Position numbers and translations under genes: made by a program. A DNA stretch of 64,000 nt, from NCBI RefSeq assembly GCF_026343945.1, contig NZ_JAPKNJ010000001.1, positions 2,418,001-2,482,000 on the forward strand. The letters are read 5' to 3'. The notes beneath the pieces were generated by a model. The model saw nothing but the letters and a program-made list of their open reading frames with translations, made no database searches and had not been told where the DNA came from. This DNA comes from Kaistia algarum. Lineage in GTDB: Bacteria > Pseudomonadota > Alphaproteobacteria > Rhizobiales > Kaistiaceae. Positions 8,574 through 19,346 of this stretch are shown here, one piece after another (position 1 is the stretch's first letter; every line of letters starts with the position of its first letter).

Positions 8574-10013
8574 ATGACCAATTGGCCTGTTTATGGTCGC
8601 ATCGATGGCCCCGTGGTGATCATTGGTTTCGGTTCGATCGGCCGAGGGATACTTCCGCTCATCCGCCGGCATTTTGCTATCGACCGCTCGCAGTTCGTCG
8701 TCGTCGAGCCGAGCGACGAAAATTCGGGGCTCCTCGCCACTTTCGGCGCCCGGCATGTGCGCATGGCGCTGACCCGCGAAAACTATCGCGAGGTGCTGAC
8801 GCCGCTGCTGACCGCCAGCCCCGGCCAGGCCTTCTGCATCAATCTTTCGGTCGATACCTCGTCGCTCGACATCATGAAGCTGACCCGGGAGCTCGGCAGC
8901 CTCTATATCGACACGGTGATCGAGCCTTGGCCCGGCTTCTATTACGACCATAAGGCCGACCCGGCTTCGCGCTCCAACTACGCGCTCCGAGAGGAACTGC
9001 TGACCGAGAAGCGCGCCAATCCCGGCGGTCCGACGGCTGTCTCCTGCTGCGGTGCCAATCCCGGCATGGTGTCCTGGTTCGTGAAGCATGCACTGGTCGA
9101 CGTGGCGCGCGACCTCGGGATCGAATTCGAGGAGCCGAAGACGCGGCGCGAATGGGCCTCACTGATGCGCGCGACCGGCGTCAAGGGCATCCACATCGCC
9201 GAGCGCGATACGCAGCGCTCGCGCAATCCGAAGCCGCTGGACACCTTCGTCAACACTTGGTCAGTTGATGGCTTCGTGTCCGAAGGGCTGCAGCCGGCCG
9301 AAATGGGCTGGGGCACGCATGAGAAATGGATCCCTGAGCATGCCCGCACCCATGATACGGGCAGCGGCGCCGCGATCTTCCTGCTCGGGCCCGGCGCCGA
9401 CACGCGCGTGCGCTCCTGGTGCCCGACGCCGGGCCCGCAGCTTGGGTTCCTCGTCACCCATAACGAGGCGATCTCGATCGCGGACCATTTCACCGTTCGG
9501 GAGGAGGGCAGCGTCGTCTACCGTCCGACCTGCCACTATGCCTACCACCCCTCCAACGACGCCGTGCTCTCGCTGCATGAGTTGTTCGGCCGTGCCGGGC
9601 AGCGCCAGACCAAACAGCACATCCTGAGCGAGGAAGAGATTATCGCCGGCCGCGACGAACTCGGCGTGCTGCTCTATGGTCACGCCAACAACGCCTATTG
9701 GTATGGCTCGCGGCTCACGATCGACGAGGCGCGGCAGAACGCGCCCTACCAGAACGCGACCGGCATGCAGGTCACATCAGCGGTCGTCGCCGGCATGGTC
9801 TGGGCGCTGGAGCATCCCAATGCCGGCATCGTCGAGGCGGACGAGATGGACTACCATTTCTGCCTGCGCATCCAGCGCCCCTATCTCGGGACCGTCGAGG
9901 GCGTCTACACGGACTGGACACCGCTTTCGGGTCGGCCGGGCTTCTTCCCGGAAGATATCGACGAGAGCGATCCCTGGCAGTTCCGCAACGTGCTCGTCCA
10001 CAATATCGGGTGA
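8574..10013 (+). CDS. hss: Homospermidine synthase
   Basis: 479 residues. The N-terminal Rossmann motif VVIIGFGSIGRGILPLI and the family-wide sequence around CCGANPGMVSWFVKHAL identify bacterial homospermidine synthase, an NAD-dependent enzyme that joins two putrescines with loss of ammonia. The ATG was chosen because GGAG lies 9 bases ahead and the protein then begins MTNWPVYGRIDGPVV as homologues do; an earlier in-frame start adds 16 atypical residues. A 221-base gap after the GNAT gene suggests it may have its own promoter. Confidence 0.95.
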   Translation: MTNWPVYGRIDGPVVIIGFGSIGRGILPLIRRHFAIDRSQFVVVEPSDENSGLLATFGARHVRMALTRENYREVLTPLLTASPGQAFCINLSVDTSSLDIMKLTRELGSLYIDTVIEPWPGFYYDHKADPASRSNYALREELLTEKRANPGGPTAVSCCGANPGMVSWFVKHALVDVARDLGIEFEEPKTRREWASLMRATGVKGIHIAERDTQRSRNPKPLDTFVNTWSVDGFVSEGLQPAEMGWGTHEKWIPEHARTHDTGSGAAIFLLGPGADTRVRSWCPTPGPQLGFLVTHNEAISIADHFTVREEGSVVYRPTCHYAYHPSNDAVLSLHELFGRAGQRQTKQHILSEEEIIAGRDELGVLLYGHANNAYWYGSRLTIDEARQNAPYQNATGMQVTSAVVAGMVWALEHPNAGIVEADEMDYHFCLRIQRPYLGTVEGVYTDWTPLSGRPGFFPEDIDESDPWQFRNVLVHNIG

Positions 10014-10032
10014 ATCGCGACGAGGATCGGGG

Positions 10033-10917
10033 TCAGTTGCGCAACACGACGCAACTGCCTCCGGCTCGTTGCAGGTCGCGGCAGAGGATGCCAGCCTGCT
10101 TCAGCGTCGCGGCCGGGAGCCGGACGCGGTAGAAAGCCCGACGGCCACGGCCGGGCGCGCGCGAGCCCAGGATCAGCGTGGGCTTGCCGGCGAGGAGGGT
10201 CGGAAACCGCCGGACCTGACGCTCATACGTCGCGATGGCACGCGCCTTGGAAAAATTGCCCGATAGCTGCACGCCGTAGCGTGCATAGACACCGTCATAG
10301 ATCGACGGCGCCGATTTTCGCACGGCCGCGACAATGGTCGCGCAGTCAGCGGGCTTTTTCGGCGCCTTCCGGGCGCGGTCGGCGAAGATCTGCCCCTTGA
10401 GCGGATCGTCCGGCTCGCTCGCGCCATGGGCGGCCCAGTCGGCGACGGTACGGCCGGTTATGAACAGCACATAGTCTTCGGTCTCGATCGGCAGATTGCC
10501 GCCATTGGTGAGCCATCGCGCCAGCCGCGTCGGTCCGGCATTATAGGCCGCCGCCGCGAGTCCGAGATTGCCGAAGCGGGCACGAAGCGTTGCGAGATAG
10601 CCGGCCGAGGCGGGAATGGCCGTTTCGGGATCGAACGGATCGATAAGGCCGCGCTCCTCCGCCGTTCCGGGCATGAACTGGGCGATGCCCTGCGCCCCGG
10701 CGGGGCTCGTGACGCCGGGCCGGAACGAACTCTCGCGCCAGATCAGGCGCGTGAAATAGTCGACCGGCAGGTTCTCGGCTTTCGCGGAAGCTTCGATCAG
10801 CCGGCAGATCGTCTGCTCGGTGCTTTCTCCCGCCTCAGGCGTCGCGACGGCCTCCGCTGCCCCGGTAAACAGAAACCCTCCCAACATCATGATGATGGCT
10901 ATGCTTTGCCGTCTCAA
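10033..10917 (-). CDS. Lytic transglycosylase (SLT domain), secreted
   Basis: The SLT fold is clear: LIWRESSFRPGV holds the catalytic Glu, followed by AGAQGIAQFMPGTA and AAAAYNAGPTRLARW. The C-terminus has an SPOR-like segment. A signal peptide (IAIIMMLGGFLFTGAAEA) opens the chain. The start is uncertain: TTG at 10917 gives a basic RRQ signal peptide, ATG at 10890 gives a shorter one. The ATG at 11025 would overlap the divergent neighbour and is unlikely. The enzyme cuts peptidoglycan glycan strands in the periplasm. It converges on homospermidine synthase with 19 bases between stops. Confidence 0.85.
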   Translation of the reverse strand: MRRQSIAIIMMLGGFLFTGAAEAVATPEAGESTEQTICRLIEASAKAENLPVDYFTRLIWRESSFRPGVTSPAGAQGIAQFMPGTAEERGLIDPFDPETAIPASAGYLATLRARFGNLGLAAAAYNAGPTRLARWLTNGGNLPIETEDYVLFITGRTVADWAAHGASEPDDPLKGQIFADRARKAPKKPADCATIVAAVRKSAPSIYDGVYARYGVQLSGNFSKARAIATYERQVRRFPTLLAGKPTLILGSRAPGRGRRAFYRVRLPAATLKQAGILCRDLQRAGGSCVVLRN

Positions 10918-10996
10918 TAGCTTGGACTTGTTCCAGAAGAATCGGTAGTCGGAGGAGCGCCGATATCTGTCGCGCGTCGCTGGAGGGAGAGACATC

Positions 10997-11362
10997 ATGC
11001 CGAAGCTCAGCCAATGGTTCATCAAATCCGCGGTGATCTACGTCATCCTGGGCATGTTGATGGGCATCACCATGGGAATGAAACAGGACTTCACCTTGGC
11101 ACCTGCGCACGCCCATCTCAATCTGATCGGCTGGGTCTCTCTCGCTCTGATGGGCTTCTATTATAACGCCGTGCCGGCCAAGGCGGAATGGCGCGCGGCC
11201 TATGCCCAGTTCTGGATCTCGACGGTCGGCGTCTGGGTGATGATCCCCGGCCTGATACTGACCTTGCTGGTCGTCCCGGCGGGCGAGCCGCTGGTGATCG
11301 TCGGATCGCTGATCACGCTCATCGGCATGGTGCTGTTCGCGGTGAACGTCTACCGGCGATAG
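10997..11362 (+). CDS. Small four-helix membrane protein with a HAHLNLIGW motif
   Basis: 121 residues with about four hydrophobic helices. The motif APAHAHLNLIGWVSLALMGFYYN resembles the haem-ligating helix region of cbb3-type oxidase subunit I and of NnrS/NorB-like proteins, but the protein is far too short to be an oxidase. Such orphan proteins are widespread in alphaproteobacteria and are usually annotated as oxidase-like. The two His could bind haem or copper; the function is unknown. It is transcribed divergently from the transglycosylase. Confidence 0.8.
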   Translation: MPKLSQWFIKSAVIYVILGMLMGITMGMKQDFTLAPAHAHLNLIGWVSLALMGFYYNAVPAKAEWRAAYAQFWISTVGVWVMIPGLILTLLVVPAGEPLVIVGSLITLIGMVLFAVNVYRR

Positions 11363-11372
11363 CCGCCGGTGA

Positions 11373-12359
11373 TCAGTCGCGCAGATCGATGATCCCGGCG
11401 GTGCCTTCCTCGGTGCCGAAGGCGATGCGGACGCCGTCCTTGTCCCAGGCGAGCGTGCTGATCGGCCCGCCTTCGCCGGCCTTGCGTAGCACCGCCTCGC
11501 CGGAATCGGTGAAGCGGGCGGCAATGACCGTGCCGTCCTTGTAGCCGATCGCCACTACTTCCTCGCTCGGATGGCAGGCGACGAAAGTGACGAGGCTGTC
11601 GGGACGGGTTCCGAGTTGCAGGGGCTGGCGTCCCGTCGGCCCGTCCTTGTAGTGGAACGGCCAGAGTACCGCCATTTCGGCGCCGGAGGTGGCGAGGAAA
11701 CGGCCCTTCGCTGACCACGACATCGACTTCACCTTGCCGGGATAGCCCGACATGCGCATATGGCCGCCGCCATCGGCGACGCGCCAGCCATGGAGGGCGC
11801 TTTCCTGCATCGACGTCACCAGGAACTTGCCATCCGGCGAGAAGGACACGCCGATATGCGAGCCCTTCCATTCGAACTCGGTCGGCTTGGCGTCGGTGGC
11901 CGGCCACCATAGCGTCGCGCCATTGTAGCGGGCCACGGCGAGACGCAGCCCCTTCGGCGCGAAGGCGAGACCGCCTACCGCGCGCTCATGGGTCAAGGCA
12001 CGCTCCTTGCCGTCGGGCAGATGCACGACGGCTTCGCGCCCGAATCCGAAAGCGAAGGCGCCGTTCGGGCCGGTGGCGAGCTGGTCGATCCATTTCCTCG
12101 GCCGCGAGGCCAGTTCGACAACCCCGCCAGCGGCATCGAAGGCGACGACGCGGCCATCATCGCCGGAGGTCAGAAGCTGCTCGCCGTCGAGACTCGCCGC
12201 TGCCGCCATCAACCCGCCGCCATGGCCGATAGCCGTCTCGGCCGCGGCACCATCGACACGGGCGAGGCGGCCATCGCCAAGCGCGAAGGCGGGAACGCCG
12301 CGAAGAAAGGCGGCGCCAACGACATAGGCACCGAAGGGAAAGGTCTGCAGCGTCGGCAT
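11373..12359 (-). CDS. WD40-repeat protein
   Basis: 328 residues made of several degenerate WD40 blades, for example LLTSGDDGRVVAFD, VSFSPDGKFLVTSMQESALHGW, FLATSGAEMAVLW and LAWDKDGVRIAFGTEEGTAGIID. A seven-blade propeller is likely. There is no signal peptide, so it is probably cytosolic. It lies 70 bases downstream of the CobW-type GTPase on the same strand, an arrangement seen in other Rhizobiales, suggesting a scaffold or partner in metal handling. That role is inference. Confidence 0.88.
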   Translation of the reverse strand: MPTLQTFPFGAYVVGAAFLRGVPAFALGDGRLARVDGAAAETAIGHGGGLMAAAASLDGEQLLTSGDDGRVVAFDAAGGVVELASRPRKWIDQLATGPNGAFAFGFGREAVVHLPDGKERALTHERAVGGLAFAPKGLRLAVARYNGATLWWPATDAKPTEFEWKGSHIGVSFSPDGKFLVTSMQESALHGWRVADGGGHMRMSGYPGKVKSMSWSAKGRFLATSGAEMAVLWPFHYKDGPTGRQPLQLGTRPDSLVTFVACHPSEEVVAIGYKDGTVIAARFTDSGEAVLRKAGEGGPISTLAWDKDGVRIAFGTEEGTAGIIDLRD

Positions 12360-12429
12360 GAAGTCTTGGGCTGTCGGAATGAGGAAGGAAAGCGACGGCC
12401 GTGGTCTGGGACGACGGCCGTCAAGCGGG

Positions 12430-13509
12430 TCAGTTTGGCTTGACGAGGCAGGCTTCGAAGCTCTTGCGGATCGCCTGCTCGTTCAGCTTGCGGCCGATGA
12501 AGACGAGCCGGCTTTCGCGGTGTTCGTCCTTGCCCCAGGGGCGCTGATGCGTGCCCTCGATGATCATATGCACGCCCTGGATCACATAGCGGTCCGGGTC
12601 GCGCTCCATGGCAAGAATGCCCTTGAGGCGCAATATGTTGGCGCCCTCGACCTGCGTCACTTCCTGGATCCACGGGAAGAACTTGCCCGGATCGAGTTCG
12701 CCGCCGCGCAGCGAGATCGAGAAGACCGATGCGTCGTGGCGAGGATGGTGATGATGGTGGTCGTGGGCATGATCATGATCATGGCCGTGATGGTGGTGGT
12801 CGTGATCGCAGTTCGGGCCGCATTCATGATCATGGTCGTGGTCCCCATGATCGTGATCCTCGCCCTCAAGGAATTCCGGATCGAGGGTCAGGATGCGCTC
12901 CAGGTCGAAGGCGCCGCGGTCGAGCACCTTGTCGAGGTCGATCGCCGAGCGTTCCGTCCGGTGGATGGTGGCGTGCGGGTTGATCTCGCGGATGCGGCGC
13001 TCGACGGCCGCGAGCTGCTCGGGGCCGACAAGGTCGATCTTGTTCAGCAGCACCACGTCGGCGAACGCGATCTGCTCCTCGGCCTCGGGCGAATCGTCGA
13101 GCCGCTTCAAGAGGTTCAAGGCGTCGGCGACGGTGACGACCGCGTCGAGCCGCGACTTGGCGCGCACATCCTCGTCCATGAAGAAGGTCTGCGCGACCGG
13201 GGCCGGATTGGCGAGGCCCGTGGTCTCGACGAGGATGCCATCGAAGCCGCCGGGCCGCTTCATCAAGCCTTCGACGACACGAATGAGGTCGCCGCGCACC
13301 GTGCAGCAGACACAGCCATTGTTCATCTCGTAGATCTCTTCGTCGCTCTCGACGATGAGGTCGTTATCGATGCCGATCTCGCCGAACTCATTGACCACGA
13401 CCGCATATTTCTTGCCGTGGTTCTCCGAGAGAATGCGGTTCAGGAGCGTCGTCTTGCCGGCTCCGAGGTAGCCCGTGAGCACGGTCACCGGAATCTGCGT
13501 TTCCGCCAT
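12430..13509 (-). CDS. CobW/COG0523 metal-chaperone GTPase with a long His/Asp tract
   Basis: 359 residues. The Walker A motif GYLGAGKTT is at residues 13-21, the metal-binding CVCC at 66-69, and the G4 motif NKID at 156-159. Residues about 218-259 are almost entirely His, Asp and Gly with one CGPNC pair, a strong metal-binding tract. A CobW C-terminal domain follows. COG0523 proteins deliver zinc or another metal to enzymes using GTP, often under zinc limitation. No Zur operator could be identified by eye. The WD40 gene downstream is probably a functional partner. Confidence 0.93.
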   Translation of the reverse strand: MAETQIPVTVLTGYLGAGKTTLLNRILSENHGKKYAVVVNEFGEIGIDNDLIVESDEEIYEMNNGCVCCTVRGDLIRVVEGLMKRPGGFDGILVETTGLANPAPVAQTFFMDEDVRAKSRLDAVVTVADALNLLKRLDDSPEAEEQIAFADVVLLNKIDLVGPEQLAAVERRIREINPHATIHRTERSAIDLDKVLDRGAFDLERILTLDPEFLEGEDHDHGDHDHDHECGPNCDHDHHHHGHDHDHAHDHHHHHPRHDASVFSISLRGGELDPGKFFPWIQEVTQVEGANILRLKGILAMERDPDRYVIQGVHMIIEGTHQRPWGKDEHRESRLVFIGRKLNEQAIRKSFEACLVKPN

Positions 13510-13636
13510 CGGTCAATCTCCGGCCCGGCGACCAGCGCCGGGCGAATGAGGGAAGTCGAGGTAGGGTGATATAGGCGATCGGGGAGCGTTTTGCACGGGG
13601 GGCGTTACAATGTTCAGGCGAGCGGCGCGCCGCCCG

Positions 13637-14598
<962 letters not shown>

Positions 14599-14602
<4 letters not shown>

Positions 14603-15606
14603 GCCGCTACCTCCCGGCCTTCGGGATGGGGATGGCCGACCGGACGGCCATGGGTCAGGGGATAGTGGCAGAGCGCGAAGCCGGCGATGGCGCCCTGGCG
14701 CGGTGGGACTTTTTCCCGGCAGCGCTCGGTGGCGAAGCGGCAGCGCGGCTCGAACAGGCAGGCGGGCGGGCGGTCGAACTGACCCGGCACGACGCCGGGG
14801 ATAGAGGGCAGATATCGTCCGCTGGATCGCTCGGGCAGGGCCGCCAGCAGTGCCGCCGTATAGGGATGATGCGGATCGGAGAAGAGCGGGCCGACGGGCT
14901 GCTCCTCGATCTTCTGCCCGGCATAATGAACCGAGACGCGCTCCGCCGTCTCCGCGACGACGCCCATGTCATGGGTGATGAGGACGAGGCCCATCCCCGT
15001 CTCCTTCTGCAGCGAGACGAGCAATTCCAGGATCTGGGCCTGGATGGTGACGTCGAGGGCCGTGGTCGGTTCGTCGGCGATAACGAGCTTCGGATGGCAG
15101 GCAAGCGCCATCGCGATCATGACGCGCTGGCTCATGCCGCCGGAAAGCTGGTGCGGGAAGGCTGACAGACGGCGTTCGGGGTCCGGAATGCCGACGGCAT
15201 TCAGCAGTTGAATCGAACGTTCCCGCCGCTCGGCCCGCGAAAGGCCGAGATGCGCCTTGAGGCTCTCGCCGATCTGGTAGCCCACGGTGAAGCAGGGATT
15301 GAGGCTCGACATCGGCTCCTGGAAGATCATCGCCATGTCCTTGCCGACGATCTTGCGGCGCTCGCGCGGCGTGAGCCCCATCAGATCGCGGCCATCGAAG
15401 GCGAGGCGTTTCGCGGTCACCTTGGCCGACCAGGGGAGAAGCCCCATCACGGCCAGCATGGCGACGGATTTGCCCGAGCCGGATTCGCCGACGATCGCGA
15501 GGATCTCGCCGGCATCGAGCCTGAGCGAGACATTGTCGACCGCGCGGAAGAGCCCGGAAGCGGTCCGGAACTCGACGGTGAGATCGGAGATTTCGAGAAG
15601 CGCCAT
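14599..15606 (-). CDS. dppD: Dipeptide ABC transporter ATPase DppD
   Basis: 335 residues. Walker [11 protein letters not shown]-loop QEPMSSLNP, signature [15 protein letters not shown] and Walker [15 protein letters not shown] are all intact, followed by the family's C-terminal Cys-containing extension. The start lies 3 bases after the dppC stop. It pairs with DppF at the cytoplasmic face of the DppBC channel. Confidence 0.93.
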
Positions 15607-15609
15607 GGC

Positions 15610-16512
15610 TCAACTCCTCCGCATCTTCGGGTCGAGGGCGTCGCGCAGGCCGTCGCCGACCAAATTGATCGAGATCACCGTGATCAGGATGGCGAGGCCC
15701 GGTTCGGTGACGATCCAGGAGGCGCTCTGCAGGAATTCGCGGGCCGAGGCCAGCATGGCGCCCCATTCCGGCGAGGGCGGCTGCGCGCCGAGGCCGAGGA
15801 AGCCCAGCGCCGCCGCCTCCAATATGGCGTTCGAGATGGTCAGCGCGGCCTGCACGATGATCGGCGCCATGCAATTGGGCAGCACCGTCCGGAACATGAT
15901 GTAGAGCGTTCCGGCGCCGGCAACGCGCGCCGCCGTCACATAGTCGCGCGACTTCTCCGACAGGGCTGAGGCGCGGACGAGGCGTACATAGTTCGGCAGA
16001 TAGACGACGGTGATCGCCACGATCGTGTTGGTGAGGCTTGGGCCGATGATGGCGACGATGACGATGGCGAGCAGCAGGCTGGGCACGGACAGGATCACGT
16101 CCATCGCCCGCATGATCACGATCGACGGCCAGCCGGGGAAGAAGGCGGCGATGAGGCCGAGCGCGATGCCGACGATCATGGAGGCGACGACGACGGAAAG
16201 GCCGATGAACAGGGACAGCCGCGCGCCGAAGATGAGGCGGGAGAGCATGTCGCGGCCGATCTCGTCGGTACCCAGCGGGAAGGCGGCATTGCCGCCCTCC
16301 ATCCAGGCGGGCGGGATGCGGACGAACTCCCGGAATTGCTCGGTCGGATCATAGGGTGCGATGAGATTCGCGAAGATGGCGACGAGGACCAGCAGTGTCA
16401 GCAGGATGAGGCCTGCCACCGCGGCCCGGTTCTCCGAGAAGGCCCGGAAGAAAGCCGCGATCACCCCGGGCGGCGCGGAGGCGGTCGGCACGGCAGTCCT
16501 GTCAGCGGGCAT
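15610..16512 (-). CDS. dppC: Dipeptide ABC transporter permease DppC
   Basis: 300 residues with the extended N-terminus and the PFLGTDEIGRD-like segment (AFPLGTDEIGRDMLSRL) of the Opp/Dpp C subunit. About six membrane helices are present, with an EAA loop near AARVAGAGTLYIMFRTVLPN. The start overlaps dppB by 11 bases. It forms the inner-membrane channel with DppB. Confidence 0.93.
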   Translation of the reverse strand: MPADRTAVPTASAPPGVIAAFFRAFSENRAAVAGLILLTLLVLVAIFANLIAPYDPTEQFREFVRIPPAWMEGGNAAFPLGTDEIGRDMLSRLIFGARLSLFIGLSVVVASMIVGIALGLIAAFFPGWPSIVIMRAMDVILSVPSLLLAIVIVAIIGPSLTNTIVAITVVYLPNYVRLVRASALSEKSRDYVTAARVAGAGTLYIMFRTVLPNCMAPIIVQAALTISNAILEAAALGFLGLGAQPPSPEWGAMLASAREFLQSASWIVTEPGLAILITVISINLVGDGLRDALDPKMRRS

Positions 16513-17512
16513 GGCGGATCCTCGGGTTGAGCACGCCGTAGAGCAGGTCGACGAGGATGTTGATCAAGATGACGATGGCGGAGACCAGCAGGATGCCGCC
16601 CTGTAGGACCGGATAGTCCCGGCGCTGGATCGATTCGATCAGCCAGGTGCCGATGCCCGGCCAGGAGAAGATATATTCGGTGAGCACGGCGCCGGCCATC
16701 AGCATGCCGACCTGCAGGCCGATCACGGTGACGACCGGAATCAGCGCGTTGCGCAACGCATGGATGCCGACGATGCGGAAGGGCGAAAGGCCCTTGGCGC
16801 GCGCCGTGCGGACATAATCCTCGCCCAGCACCTCCAGCATGGCCGAGCGGGTCATCCTGGCGATGGTCGCCAGCGGGATCGTGCCGAGCACGATGGTCGG
16901 CAGGATCAGATGCGAAAGCGCCGAGAGGAAGGCGCCGTCCTGATCGGAAAGCAGGCTGTCGATCAGCATGAAGCCGGTGACGGGCTCGAAATAATAGAGC
17001 AGGTCGATGCGGCCCGAGACCGGCGTCCAGCCGAGCGTCACCGAGAAGAACAGGATCAGCAGCAGGCCCCACCAGAATATCGGCATCGAGAAGCCGGTAA
17101 GCGCCACGCCCATCAGCGAATAGTCGATGAAGCTGCCGCGTCGGGTCGCCGCGATAACACCCGCCGGCACGCCGAGAACGACGGCGAAGATCATGGCGCA
17201 GAGGGCCAGTTCCAGCGTCGCGGGAAAGAGCGTCGCGAATTCGGTCAGCACCGGCGCATGCGTTGATAGCGACGTGCCGAAATTGCCGTGCGCGAGCTGC
17301 CAGAGATAGTCGAGGAATTGCTTCCAGACCGGCTGGTCGAGCCCGAGCTCATGGCGGAAATAGGCGAGCCGTTCCGGCGAGATGCCGCGCTCGCCGGTTC
17401 TGACCTCGATCGGATCGCCCGGAACGAGGCGGATCGCGACGAAGGTCAGGAAGGCGATCGCGACAAAGGTCGGAATGACCAGCAATACGCGCCGGACGAT
17501 GAAACCGATCAT
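16502..17512 (-). CDS. dppB: Dipeptide ABC transporter permease DppB
   Basis: 336 residues with the DppB N-terminus (a first helix, then FVAIRLVPGDPIEVRTGERG), LGLDQPVWKQFLDYL and about six membrane segments, plus the EAA loop near TARAKGLSPFRIVGIHALRN. It lies 102 bases after the binding-protein gene. That gap is typical where binding-protein genes are expressed more than their permeases, although I found no strong hairpin in it. Confidence 0.93.
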   Translation of the reverse strand: MIGFIVRRVLLVIPTFVAIAFLTFVAIRLVPGDPIEVRTGERGISPERLAYFRHELGLDQPVWKQFLDYLWQLAHGNFGTSLSTHAPVLTEFATLFPATLELALCAMIFAVVLGVPAGVIAATRRGSFIDYSLMGVALTGFSMPIFWWGLLLILFFSVTLGWTPVSGRIDLLYYFEPVTGFMLIDSLLSDQDGAFLSALSHLILPTIVLGTIPLATIARMTRSAMLEVLGEDYVRTARAKGLSPFRIVGIHALRNALIPVVTVIGLQVGMLMAGAVLTEYIFSWPGIGTWLIESIQRRDYPVLQGGILLVSAIVILINILVDLLYGVLNPRIRHAR

Positions 17513-17614
17513 GCTGGGACCCGTGGTGGGCGGTCCGACGCATCGAGCCGCCTGGTCCAGTCGGAGAGACGGCGCGCGAACGATGCCGCGCGGCCGTCAT
17601 GAGTTAGAGGCGGC

Positions 17615-19201
17615 CTATTTCAGGTCGACATCCTGGAATTCATGCCGGCCCAGCGGGCTGACCTTGTAGCCGACGACTTCCTTGCGCACGGGCTCGAACA
17701 CGACGGAATGGGCGATGGTGAACACCGGCACCTCGTCATGGGCGATGACCTGCATCTCCTCATAGAGCTTGGTGCGCTCCGCCTTGTCGAAGGTGCCCTT
17801 GGCCTTCTTCAACTTGTCGTCGAAATCCTTGTTGCACCATTTGGAGAGGTTCTGGCCGCCTTCACGGGCCGCGTCGCAGCCGAGCAGGAAGAAGAAATTG
17901 TCCGGATCACCATTATCGCCGGTCCAGCCAAGCTGGCCCATCTGGTGCTCGCCGGCCTGCAGGCGCTTGCGATATTCGCCCCATTCATAGGAGACGAGCG
18001 TCGACTTGATGTTGAGCTTCTCGAGATCCGACTGGATGATCTCGGCAACGCGCTTGGCGTTCGGATTGTAGGGGCGCTGCACGGGCATCCACCACAGATC
18101 CGTCTCGAAGCCGTTTTCGAGGCCGGCTTCCTTGAGCAGTTCCTTCGCCTTCTCGACGTCGTGCGGATAGTCGACGATGGCGTCGTTATAGCCCCAGATG
18201 GTCGGCGGGATGAAGTTCTTCGCCGGCTGGCCCGCGCCGAGATAAACGTCCTTCAGGATCGCATCCTTGTCGATCGCATAGGTGACGGCGAGGCGCACGC
18301 GCTTGTCGTCGAAGGGCTTCTTGGTGACGTTGAAGGCGAGATAGCCGATATTGAGGCCCGGCTGCTGCATCAGGTCGACATTCGGATCCTTGCCGATCGC
18401 CGTGAGATCGGCCGGGTTCGGGTAGGGCATGACATGGCATTCGCCATTCTGCACCTTGGCCCAGCGTGCGGTTGGATCCTTGGTGATCGCGAAGACTAGA
18501 TCGATCTTCGGTGCGCCGCCCCAATATTCCGGGAACGCCTTGTAGCGGATGACCGCGTCCTTCTGGTAGGCGACGAATTCGAACGGGCCGGTGCCGACCG
18601 GCACCTGGTCGACCTGCTCGGGCGTGCCGGCCTTCAGCATCGCATCGGCATATTCGGCCGACAGGATGGTCGCGAAATCCATCGCAAGATTGGCGAGGAA
18701 GGGCGCTTCCGGGCGGGTCAGCGTGAACTTGACCGTATAGTCATCGATCTTCTCGATCGACTTCAACAGATCGGGCATGCCCATGTCGTTGAAGTAGTCA
18801 TAAGCGCCACCCGAAACGTCGTGATACGGGTTGTCTTTCTTCCACTGGCGGTCGAACGAGAAGATCACATCGTCGGCGTTGAAGTCGCGGGTCGGCGTGA
18901 AGCCTTTGACCGAATGGAACTTGACGCCCTTGCGCAGGTGGAAGGTGATCACCGTGCCGTCGGGAGAGACATCCCATTTCTCGGCGAGGCCCGGAATGAC
19001 ATTGGTCGTGCCCGGCTCGAACTGGACGAGCTGGTTGAAGGCCGGCCGCGCCGCGTCCAGCGATGTTCCGGTCGTATTGATCTGCGGATTGAAGTTTTCG
19101 GGACTGCCCTCGGCGCAATAGACGAGTGTCTTGGCCTCGGCGGCCGTCGCCAGACCGCCGATGAGCATAGTGGCCGCTAGAAGGCCGGTGAACCTCTTCA
19201 T
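17615..19201 (-). CDS. dppA: Dipeptide-binding periplasmic protein DppA
   Basis: 528 residues (SBP_bac_5). After a signal peptide ending near TAAEA, the mature chain starts KTLVYCAEGSPENFNPQ and later shows RPYNPNAKR, YEWGEYRKRLQAGEHQ and WTGDNGDPDNFF. All closely track E. coli DppA as I remember it, which binds dipeptides, 5-aminolevulinate and haem. An ATG six codons upstream is possible, but the AGGGGA ribosome-binding site best serves MKRFTGLL. It heads the dpp block and follows the hydroxyacid-dehydrogenase-like gene by 145 bases. Confidence 0.95.
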   Translation of the reverse strand: MKRFTGLLAATMLIGGLATAAEAKTLVYCAEGSPENFNPQINTTGTSLDAARPAFNQLVQFEPGTTNVIPGLAEKWDVSPDGTVITFHLRKGVKFHSVKGFTPTRDFNADDVIFSFDRQWKKDNPYHDVSGGAYDYFNDMGMPDLLKSIEKIDDYTVKFTLTRPEAPFLANLAMDFATILSAEYADAMLKAGTPEQVDQVPVGTGPFEFVAYQKDAVIRYKAFPEYWGGAPKIDLVFAITKDPTARWAKVQNGECHVMPYPNPADLTAIGKDPNVDLMQQPGLNIGYLAFNVTKKPFDDKRVRLAVTYAIDKDAILKDVYLGAGQPAKNFIPPTIWGYNDAIVDYPHDVEKAKELLKEAGLENGFETDLWWMPVQRPYNPNAKRVAEIIQSDLEKLNIKSTLVSYEWGEYRKRLQAGEHQMGQLGWTGDNGDPDNFFFLLGCDAAREGGQNLSKWCNKDFDDKLKKAKGTFDKAERTKLYEEMQVIAHDEVPVFTIAHSVVFEPVRKEVVGYKVSPLGRHEFQDVDLK

Positions 19202-19346
19202 CGCTGAATTCCCCTTCATCGCAATATGATGCGCGTTCCTGCAGGCTGTCGCCGGCCAGCCTCTTCCGGGCTGGCTCATGGGCGACGACAAGTACTCAGT
19301 CGAGCCGAGGGCGGACACGAAAGCAAGTGCAATTTTGTCCAGATGG

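Noticed and set aside
10918..11025. Longer N-terminus for the lytic transglycosylase
   Set aside because: It would overlap the divergent membrane-protein gene and place charged residues ahead of the signal peptide.
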